A DNA stretch of 64,000 nt from Nitrospirales bacterium (lineage in GTDB: Bacteria > Nitrospirota > Nitrospiria > Nitrospirales > UBA8639): the NCBI GenBank assembly GCA_029261295.1, contig JAJDBP010000029.1:1-64000 (forward strand), given 5' to 3'. The stretch's first letter is position 1. The number at the start of each line of letters is the position of its first letter. Shown here in pieces: positions 58,111 to 64,000 of this stretch. The notes under the pieces are model-generated. The model was not told the origin of the DNA and ran no database searches. It saw nothing but the letters and a program-made list of their open reading frames with translations. The position numbers and the translations under genes were made by a program.

Positions 58111-58697
58111 CAAACCAACAAAAAGGATTTGTACTCGTCGGACTCCTTGTTGCCTGGGGCGGCTTAACGGCCTACCAAATGCTAGATTCCTCCGAGTCAA
58201 ATTCAAATACGGTTTCATCTACCATCGGCAAAGCCCAATCGGCCCTGCCTTCAATCAAAGCTCTTTCTTTAAAGAAATTGTTTCCGAATTCTAGGCAATT
58301 GGTCAGCTTCTCTCAACCTCGCAACATCTTTGCCCCTCTTGGATCACGCCAAGTGGTGGCCAAACAGAATACTCCGACGTCTCCCCAACCACAATCAAAC
58401 AGACCCGACACTTTGCCAATTCCACCAGGTCCTTCACCAGGAGATCTGGCGGCACAACGAGCCCGTCAACAACTCAATCAATTTCGTTTTCTAGGGTATC
58501 TGACAAAGGGGGGGGAAAGTCAGGCGTTTCTGACCAATGGCCAATCCATTTATATTGTAAAACAAGGCGAAATGCTTGAAGGGCAAGTTCAAGTAAACAA
58601 AATTGAGCCAGAATTGATTGTCCTCTCTACCCAAGTATGGGAAACAGGGAACCAAATTCAAGCCAGGATTCCTCTCACACCTGAAACACGCAGTTAA
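58107..58697 (+). CDS. PilP/GspC-like periplasmic protein
   Basis: The 196-residue protein has a single N-terminal membrane segment (GFVLVGLLVAWGGLTAY, about 7-23), a Pro/Ser/Gln-rich linker, and a C-terminal HR-type domain FRFLGYLTKGGESQAFLTNGQSIYIVKQGEMLEGQVQVNKIEPELIVL. That domain is typical of GspC and PilP, which contact the secretin's N-terminal domains. The start overlaps the PilO-like stop codon. It closes the run of coupled assembly genes. A prepilin peptidase and a retraction ATPase are not in the window. Confidence 0.78.
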   Translation: MTNQQKGFVLVGLLVAWGGLTAYQMLDSSESNSNTVSSTIGKAQSALPSIKALSLKKLFPNSRQLVSFSQPRNIFAPLGSRQVVAKQNTPTSPQPQSNRPDTLPIPPGPSPGDLAAQRARQQLNQFRFLGYLTKGGESQAFLTNGQSIYIVKQGEMLEGQVQVNKIEPELIVLSTQVWETGNQIQARIPLTPETRS

Positions 58698-58792
58698 TCT
58701 TTCCCATAGCTCTTCCCCCCTCCAGACTGATAAAATTTCTTATGGCTCTCTCATTCTACATGGCTCAGAGCAGAAAGAATTAGAAAGTAGCC

Positions 58793-59485
58793 TTGAAACT
58801 TTTTATACTCATTTCAACTCTCCTGATTTCCTGGGTGTCACCAGGAATGGCTGCCATGTATCGCTGCCATGATCAGTCTGGAGCCACAGTGTTAACCGAC
58901 AACCCAACTCAATTACACAACTGCTCTCAACTAGAGGGCTCAGCAACGTCCGTTCCCTCCAACTCAAAAGTCATCCTGCAAGGTCATGCCCACAATGAAT
59001 CAGCTTCTAACCCACACTCTGCAAACGAGGAGAAGAATCCAGATACCTCAATATTAGGGAACTCGCAACAAGCCCCTCAGCAAGAGCAGGACCTTTCCAT
59101 TCCTCTCAAAAAAATAGGAGGCTCGTTTGTCGTCCAAGTTAATCTCAACGAAGAAAGAACAGCACAGCTTATTGTAGACACTGGCGCCTCAATGACGGTC
59201 CTCTCAACAGCCATCGCCATTGACCTTGGCATTCTCGGTACAACTGATAATGAATTGCTCACGATCAATACTGCGGGCGGCTCCGTGCAGGTCAACATGA
59301 ATTTTCTTGCTTCGCTTCAGGTGGGGACGGCAGAGGCCAATCATGTTGCAGTAGCCATTCATGATCTTCCTGACGTGCCAGAACAGATCGAAGGCTTATT
59401 AGGCATGTCTTTTCTCAAGCATTTCTTGGTGACCTTAGATGCCGCACATGCCCGATTAATCCTTCGCCCCAAACAATCCTCCTAA
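58793..59485 (+). CDS. Periplasmic retropepsin-like aspartic protease with DUF4124-like N-terminus
   Basis: The 230-residue protein has a signal peptide (about 1-21) and a short DUF4124-like segment AMYRCHDQSGATVLTDNP near residue 21. A retroviral-type aspartic protease domain follows, IVDTGASMTVLS near residue 125, with the catalytic Asp-Thr-Gly. Retropepsins of this single-lobe type are active as dimers. The terminal GLLGMSFLKHFLVTLDAAHARLIL matches the flap/end region of the family. The start is a TTG at 58793 with a weak AGAAAG site. It follows the PilP/GspC-like gene by 95 bp and could act on secreted or envelope proteins; that is inference. Confidence 0.82.
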   Translation: MKLFILISTLLISWVSPGMAAMYRCHDQSGATVLTDNPTQLHNCSQLEGSATSVPSNSKVILQGHAHNESASNPHSANEEKNPDTSILGNSQQAPQQEQDLSIPLKKIGGSFVVQVNLNEERTAQLIVDTGASMTVLSTAIAIDLGILGTTDNELLTINTAGGSVQVNMNFLASLQVGTAEANHVAVAIHDLPDVPEQIEGLLGMSFLKHFLVTLDAAHARLILRPKQSS

Positions 59486-59574
59486 ACGGCGAATTGCCCT
59501 CGCAATGAGCGCCCACAAAAAAGGCTCGCCGCAACCACCTCCTCACCATCATACATTCAGGGAAAGAAGAAGAA

Positions 59575-60627
59575 TTACTGGGGAAGAGAAAGGGGAGGAC
59601 GTGCGCCTAAATGAGGAAATTCCCCAATGTTCAGCATTAAGGAATCTTGCCGTAGCCGGAAATCATCCTCTTGTGAATTGACAAAACCTGGGGCAAGTTT
59701 CATGTCGGTTTTTCCAGCACGTGGCCGAACTGGAATTTGTTGCGGGCCCTGCATCACATAATCGTCTTGGTTGTCATACAAGGCATTGAACGCCAAGGCG
59801 GTCTGACTCTTCGGAGAAAATAACAAACCGACCTTATTTAAACTCACAATATTACCTTCGATTGTCGCTTGGGACTTATCGTGAACCGCCATTCCACCTC
59901 CATTACGTACGAGGGTATTCTGAACGACTGTCGCTTTGGCTTGGTCTGTCATGAGGATGGCTTCAAAAAGATTATGAGAAATGACATTTCGTCGAAGAGT
60001 AACCTCGGAGTTTCCCCCCAGGGCAATGCCATGATCATTATGATGAATCGTATTCCCTTCGAGTGTGCCTGAAGAATTGGCAAATGCCACACCAGTGGTT
60101 TCGCTCTCACCAATGACACAGTCCTCAATATGCACCCTCTGAACTTGCTGACTAAAAATCATCCCTTTTACATGCACCTGTTTGAGATGAACACCACTTC
60201 CGTTAAATATTCCCACGCCCAAACCACCGTGCTGAAAGACCGTCATCCCTTGAATGAGGACATTGGTTGCACCATACGGCCATTTTCCAATATGTAAGGA
60301 ACCGACTCGTTTTTCTCCTGTAATAAATACCTGATCAGGCCCTTCCCCTATAATTTTCAAATTTTCTTTACTATGAACCGTGACATCTTCGGGATAGGTT
60401 CCGGCTTGAATAAAAATCGTATCCCCCGATGAGGCGTGATCGATCGCTTCTTGAATCAACATAAATTGCCCAGACCCATCCGCTGCCACCTGCCACTCAG
60501 AAGAAAGGGAAGTTTTGGCTTCCCCTTCAATTGGAGGATTTCCCCAAGCGACCTCGGATAGAGAAAAGAACATCACACTAGTGAGACAAAAGAAAGCCAA
60601 GGAGATTATGCGAAATTTTTCGGGCAT
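59575..60627 (-). CDS. Secreted right-handed beta-helix (NosD/pectate-lyase-like) protein
   Basis: The product has about 350 residues from the ATG at 60627, with a signal peptide (about 1-29). The body is a parallel beta-helix of short repeated coils rich in Asn, His, Gly and Ile, for example GNTIHHNDHGIALGGNSEVTLRRNVISHNLFEAIL, GNIVSLNKVGLLFSPKS and an opening DGSGQFMLIQEAIDHASSGDTIFIQAGTYPEDVTV. That matches the NosD/CASH domain. Function is unclear: carbohydrate binding or lyase activity, or nitrous-oxide-type maturation, are family options. No nos genes are nearby. It is convergent with the protease gene and divergent from coaE. Confidence 0.82.
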   Translation of the reverse strand: MPEKFRIISLAFFCLTSVMFFSLSEVAWGNPPIEGEAKTSLSSEWQVAADGSGQFMLIQEAIDHASSGDTIFIQAGTYPEDVTVHSKENLKIIGEGPDQVFITGEKRVGSLHIGKWPYGATNVLIQGMTVFQHGGLGVGIFNGSGVHLKQVHVKGMIFSQQVQRVHIEDCVIGESETTGVAFANSSGTLEGNTIHHNDHGIALGGNSEVTLRRNVISHNLFEAILMTDQAKATVVQNTLVRNGGGMAVHDKSQATIEGNIVSLNKVGLLFSPKSQTALAFNALYDNQDDYVMQGPQQIPVRPRAGKTDMKLAPGFVNSQEDDFRLRQDSLMLNIGEFPHLGARPPLSLPQ

Positions 60628-60741
60628 GCGATAAAACCTGATTAATGAGTCAACCGAGCAATACAATAGGGTGAAAATTTAACACCATCGTTTATCTTAT
60701 TCCTTACTCACATACCTGATGATATTCTGTAGGGTCAAGCT

Positions 60742-61419
60742 GTGGCCAATTTCATTTGCATTGTTTGTTGCTCCACTTTCTCTATGCTATCGTTGGCCCT
60801 TATGGTGCTTGTAGGACTAACTGGGGGGTTAGGAGCTGGAAAAACAACAATTGCCGGCTTGTTCCACGATTGTGGAGCCACCGTCATTGACGCAGACCAA
60901 CTGGCTCGAGATGTTGTCACACCAGGAAAACCAGCATGGAAAGAGATAAAAAAACAATTCGGGGCAAATGTCTTGTTTCCGGATAAAACTCTGAACAGAC
61001 AAGCCCTCGCTCAGGTCGTATTTCATAATCCCCAAAAGCTTAAAATACTTCAACGCATCATCCATCCTCGGGTGGCACGTGCACAAGCCAGCTTGACAAA
61101 ATCCATTAAATTGGCCAATCCTAAAGCGGTCATCATTTATGACGCGGCCTTATTAATTGAAGCCAAAGCCCATCTGAGAATGGATCATATTATTGTGGTG
61201 AAAGCCGAACGTGCAACACAAATTTCTCGTGTATGCAAAAGAGATGGCCTGACGAAACCCGAAGCCTTAAGGCGCATCAAACAACAAATGTCCTTACGTG
61301 AAAAACTCCGGTATGCTGATACGGTCCTGGATGGCACCTGGCCTCGTTCCCGGTTGCGCTCTGTCGTGAAATCGTTATATAGAATTTATCAAAATGAAGT
61401 TCGTCAACATGATATTTAG
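60742..61419 (+). CDS. coaE: Dephospho-CoA kinase
   Basis: The enzyme has the P-loop LTGGLGAGKTTIAGLF and the CoaE motifs ATVIDADQLARDVV and RIIHPRVARAQASL, plus a lid region with KRDGLTKPEALRRIKQQM. It phosphorylates dephospho-CoA in the last step of CoA synthesis. From the GTG at 60742 (AGGG seven bases upstream) the protein has 225 residues, with about 20 extra before the usual start; the family core begins near 60802 (an ATG), so the true start is uncertain. It is the first of a plus-strand run with trxB and thiI. Confidence 0.9.
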   Translation: MANFICIVCCSTFSMLSLALMVLVGLTGGLGAGKTTIAGLFHDCGATVIDADQLARDVVTPGKPAWKEIKKQFGANVLFPDKTLNRQALAQVVFHNPQKLKILQRIIHPRVARAQASLTKSIKLANPKAVIIYDAALLIEAKAHLRMDHIIVVKAERATQISRVCKRDGLTKPEALRRIKQQMSLREKLRYADTVLDGTWPRSRLRSVVKSLYRIYQNEVRQHDI

Positions 61420-61499
61420 TAAGCTCACTCTTGATTTTCCTATCAGAATCATTATCTTGTTCGTATAAAAATTTGATCATTTGATATAGGAGTTTGACG

Positions 61500-62423
61500 A
61501 TGGTACATGATGTTCTCATCCTTGGTTCCGGGCCAGCAGGGCTCACCGCAGCGGTGTATAGCGCCAGAGCCAATCTTTCCCCCCTCCTCATTGATGGATC
61601 TCAACCCGGGGGACAACTCACCTTAACCACTGATGTGGAGAATTTCCCTGGCTTTCCTAACGGCATCATGGGGCCACAACTCATTCAAGATATGCGGGCT
61701 CAAGCCGAACGATTTGGAACACAATTCCGCCATGGCCATGTCTCGAAAGTGGATTTTGAGTCACAACCGTTTCGAATTACCGTGGATGGAGAAGACACGA
61801 TTGAAACCAAAACATTGATTATTTCAACAGGGGCTTCAGCCAATTTATTGGGCTTGCCATCAGAAAGCCGCCTAATGGGTCACGGAGTCTCGACCTGCGC
61901 AACCTGTGACGGATTCTTCTTTCGTGGGAAAGAAATTGCCGTCATTGGCGGAGGAGATAGTGCGGTCGAAGAAGCCACCTTTCTCACAAAATTTGCCTCA
62001 AAAGTCACACTTGTTCATCGTCGGGATAAATTACGGGCATCAAAAATCATGCAAGACCGCGCAATGAAAAATGAAAAAATTGCCTTTCAATGGAATAGTA
62101 GCTTAGAAGAAGTCATGGGTGATGACGTGGTCACCGGCGTCCGACTTCGCAATAGCCAAACCAATCAAACAGAAGAAATTGCCTTATCAGGAGTCTTCGT
62201 CGCCATCGGCCATACCCCAAATACCGGGTTATTCAAGGACAAAATCGATATGGACGAAGCCGGATATATTAGGACACAACCTTATCGCACCACGACGAAT
62301 ATCCCTGGAGTCTTTGCCGCGGGCGATGTACAGGATTCCAATTATCGGCAAGCCATTACCGCCGCGGGCTCTGGGTGCATGGCAGCCATCGATGCTGAAC
62401 GGTATTTAGAAACTGCACACTAA
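61500..62423 (+). CDS. trxB: Thioredoxin reductase
   Basis: The 307-residue flavoenzyme has the FAD motif VLILGSGPAGLTAAVYSARA near residue 5, the redox pair CATC in STCATCDGFFFRGKE near 133, the NADPH motif VIGGGDSAVEEATFL and the closing FAD motif GVFAAGDVQDSNYRQAITAAGSGCMAA. TrxB keeps thioredoxin reduced. The ATG at 61500 is preferred since AGGAG lies seven bases upstream; a TTG two codons earlier is less likely. The stop overlaps the thiI start by one base. Confidence 0.95.
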   Translation: MVHDVLILGSGPAGLTAAVYSARANLSPLLIDGSQPGGQLTLTTDVENFPGFPNGIMGPQLIQDMRAQAERFGTQFRHGHVSKVDFESQPFRITVDGEDTIETKTLIISTGASANLLGLPSESRLMGHGVSTCATCDGFFFRGKEIAVIGGGDSAVEEATFLTKFASKVTLVHRRDKLRASKIMQDRAMKNEKIAFQWNSSLEEVMGDDVVTGVRLRNSQTNQTEEIALSGVFVAIGHTPNTGLFKDKIDMDEAGYIRTQPYRTTTNIPGVFAAGDVQDSNYRQAITAAGSGCMAAIDAERYLETAH

Positions 62424-63598
62424 TGTTCCATGTGTTGGTGCATTATCATGAGTTGGCGCTCAAAGGACGAAATCGAAAACATTTTGAATATCGACTCGTC
62501 CATCACATACGTCGTGCACTGAAGCCACTCACACATGTGCATGTCGATGCCTTACAAGGGCGAATCCGCGTCAGATTTGAGGATGAATCTGCCTGGCCAC
62601 GTCTTGAGCAACAATTAAAACGAATCTTTGGCATTGTTAATTTTTCGCTCACCCGGTCAGTCTCGCTCCCCCACGACAACCCTGACCTCACAGCCCTCAA
62701 AGCAGCCATCACATCTCATCTTCCAACGCATCCATATGAGACCTTTCGTGTCAGCGCCAAACGTGCGGATAAACGTATTGCCAAAACCTCCATGGAGGTT
62801 GAACGAGAAATAGGTGCGGCGGTGGTTGAACAGACTGGGAAAAAGGTCAATCTATCGCATCCAGATCTCACCATATTAGTCGAACTCGTTCCCCCGGAAG
62901 CCTATTACTCCTGTCATCGAGAATCTGGACCAGGAGGACTCCCAACAGGGACAGGCGGAAAAGTCGTCTCGCTTATTTCAGGAGGGATTGATTCGCCGGT
63001 TGCGACCTACCGCATGCTAAAACGAGGCTGCAAGGCGGTGTTCGTCCATTTCCACGGACGCCCCTATTTGTCTCGGGTTTCCGAAGAAAAAGTGCAAGAT
63101 ATCGTGAAACACCTCACCACGTATCAAATGCATTCGCGTCTTCATCTTATCCCTTTTGGAGAAATTCAAAGCCAAATTGTCCTCAATTCTCCTCCACCAG
63201 TTCGCGTCGTGCTGTACCGCCGCCTCATGCTTCGCATTGCCGCCAAAATAGCGGAACAGGAAGATGCCTGGGGGTTGGTCACCGGCGAGAGTCTTGGACA
63301 AGTGGCATCCCAAACTCCGGAGAATATCGTCGTGGTCAATCAAGCCACAACATTGCCCATTCTCCGTCCTCTTATCGGCATGGATAAATTGGAAATCATC
63401 CAACAAGCCCAAACCATCGGAACGTTCGAAACCTCAATCGAACCCGATCAGGACTGCTGTACCCTCTTTGTCCCCAAACACCCGCGCACTCGCTGCGATC
63501 TCCCCAATATTCTCAAAGTGGAAGAACACCTAGATATTCCAGGCCTCATTCAGCAAGGGTTACAAGGCACTGAACTCGTCGAATTCACCCATTCATAA
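62423..63598 (+). CDS. thiI: tRNA 4-thiouridine synthetase ThiI, without rhodanese domain
   Basis: The 391-residue protein has an N-terminal ferredoxin-like/THUMP region (about 1-165) and the PP-loop AANH domain with LISGGIDSPVATYRML near residue 186, followed by GRPYLSRVSEEKVQDIV and the conserved VTGESLGQVASQTPENI and EPDQDCCTLFVPKHP motifs. It adenylates tRNA U8 for sulphur insertion. The C-terminal rhodanese domain of E. coli ThiI is absent, as in many bacteria that use a separate sulphur carrier. The start overlaps the trxB stop codon, so it is coupled to trxB. Confidence 0.93.
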   Translation: MFHVLVHYHELALKGRNRKHFEYRLVHHIRRALKPLTHVHVDALQGRIRVRFEDESAWPRLEQQLKRIFGIVNFSLTRSVSLPHDNPDLTALKAAITSHLPTHPYETFRVSAKRADKRIAKTSMEVEREIGAAVVEQTGKKVNLSHPDLTILVELVPPEAYYSCHRESGPGGLPTGTGGKVVSLISGGIDSPVATYRMLKRGCKAVFVHFHGRPYLSRVSEEKVQDIVKHLTTYQMHSRLHLIPFGEIQSQIVLNSPPPVRVVLYRRLMLRIAAKIAEQEDAWGLVTGESLGQVASQTPENIVVVNQATTLPILRPLIGMDKLEIIQQAQTIGTFETSIEPDQDCCTLFVPKHPRTRCDLPNILKVEEHLDIPGLIQQGLQGTELVEFTHS

Positions 63599-63805
63599 CT
63601 TTTGGCTCAAAAATCTATTAACGGAAGACGCCCCCTTTTAGGAGAACGATTCCATCGATTTACCTACCTCAACCGATTCACCCAACACAAGTCTTTACTC
63701 CTACGCTTTCTTGAAAATGCAATTATCTTCCAAACAGCCTACAATGGCTTAGGAGATGACCAAGAAAAAGCCGAACCATGATTGCCATATCTTGGAGGGC
63801 CAAAC
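63599..63805. other. Short gap before the DUF2007 gene
   Basis: About 207 bp. A plus-strand frame of about 59 codons runs from a TTG at 63604 to a TGA at 63779 without a ribosome-binding site, so I do not call it a gene. No hairpin with a T-run or tRNA is visible. Confidence 0.3.
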
Positions 63806-64000
63806 ATGAAAAAGCTGTATGTGTCGCAAAGTCTCATTGACGTGGAATCCAGGCAAGAACTGCTTGATCAGGCTGCAATCCCTTGCATGGTCAAAAACCA
63901 ACGATCATCCATGCTGGGCGGAGAAGTGCCATTTGTCGAAGTGTTTCCGGAATTATGGGTTCTGCAAGATGAAGACTTGGAAAAGGCCACGACCTTATTA
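63806..64000 (+). CDS. DUF2007-domain protein (runs off the window)
   Basis: The first 65 codons are in the window: MKKLYVSQSLIDVESRQELL, then QAAIPCMVKNQ and PFVEVFPELWVLQDEDLEKATTL. The KxLYxAxxxxEAxxLxxxLexxGIPxxI...E..PELWV.deDxexA pattern is that of DUF2007, a small domain found alone or as a signalling module near GlnB-type regulators; its function is not known. GGAGGG lies six bases upstream of the ATG. The rest is beyond position 64000. Confidence 0.8.
   Translation, partial: MKKLYVSQSLIDVESRQELLDQAAIPCMVKNQRSSMLGGEVPFVEVFPELWVLQDEDLEKATTLL

Noticed and set aside
63604-63781. 59-codon plus-strand frame after thiI
   Set aside because: Starts with a TTG without a ribosome-binding site and shows no domain; likely chance in a short spacer.

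Overview
This 64 kb window reads as the chromosome of a free-living, Gram-negative, chemolithoautotroph-like bacterium, most probably a member of the Nitrospirota (Nitrospira-like). The lineage is inferred from gene content, not from a marker gene. The pointers are a PEP-CTERM protein, a two-subunit biotin-dependent pyruvate carboxylase of the type used with reductive-TCA carbon fixation, a molybdenum-cofactor/Tat/Fe-S-carrier cluster next to a six-haem cytochrome, many lipoproteins, and a secretin of the T4P/T2SS class that ends in a cohesin-like domain. Base composition is moderate and roughly even, except for AT-rich spacers.

Layout. 1-740 is the edge of a mobile island: the 5' end of an IS30-family transposase, short repeats, and a 3' fragment of tRNA-Ser(UGA) that looks like an attachment scar. 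795-5403 holds an orphan DUF2235 hydrolase with membrane segments and a secreted metalloprotease carrying four 93-residue repeats. 5877-9987 holds a methyltransferase, a soluble ComEC-like metallo-beta-lactamase protein and an RqcH-type ribosome-rescue factor without its usual HhH region. 10041-11288 is a 662-bp tandem duplication giving two PilZ-like genes, each with its own promoter. 11856-16918 is a compact SOS mutagenesis cassette: an XRE-HTH/S24 self-cleaving repressor, a catalytically dead ImuB-type Y-family protein and an error-prone DnaE2/ImuC polymerase, without imuA. A diverged fragment of an ABC permease and a PEP-CTERM gene follow.

18591-26771 (minus strand) runs from htrA and tatC through mog, mrp/apbC, moeA, mobB and a hexahaem cytochrome to an ABC-2 transporter. 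Together these make molybdopterin guanine dinucleotide enzymes, supply Fe-S clusters, and export folded proteins. A nitrite-oxidoreductase-like enzyme elsewhere in the genome would be the natural client. 27183-40149 is mostly housekeeping: a flagellar-rod-like protein, an MDR dehydrogenase, tRNA-Thr, a trypsin-like protein, oligoendopeptidase F, cytochrome c, queC, a DksA-type regulator, apt, acyP, hemY/hemE and small conserved proteins.

40356-47622 (plus strand) has a phosphate-type binding protein, pycA-pycB, an alpha/beta hydrolase and tenA with overlapping ends, then a lipoprotein and a VanZ-like protein. 47745-58697 is a pilus/type II secretion locus: minor pseudopilin, secretin, two pseudopilins, a LysM lipoprotein, GspF, GspE, and PilM/N/O/P-like proteins, most with overlapping or touching ends. 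The window closes with a retropepsin-like protease, a beta-helix protein, coaE, trxB, thiI and the start of a DUF2007 gene.

The strongest leads are the autoregulated SOS cassette, with a perfect 17-bp operator on an apparently leaderless start and a hairpin over the imuB ribosome-binding site; the tRNA-Ser scar; the PilZ duplication; the permease remnant; and the secretin-cohesin locus. I found no CRISPR array, rRNA or complete mobile element. All calls were made by eye from sequence motifs, and no database search was run.
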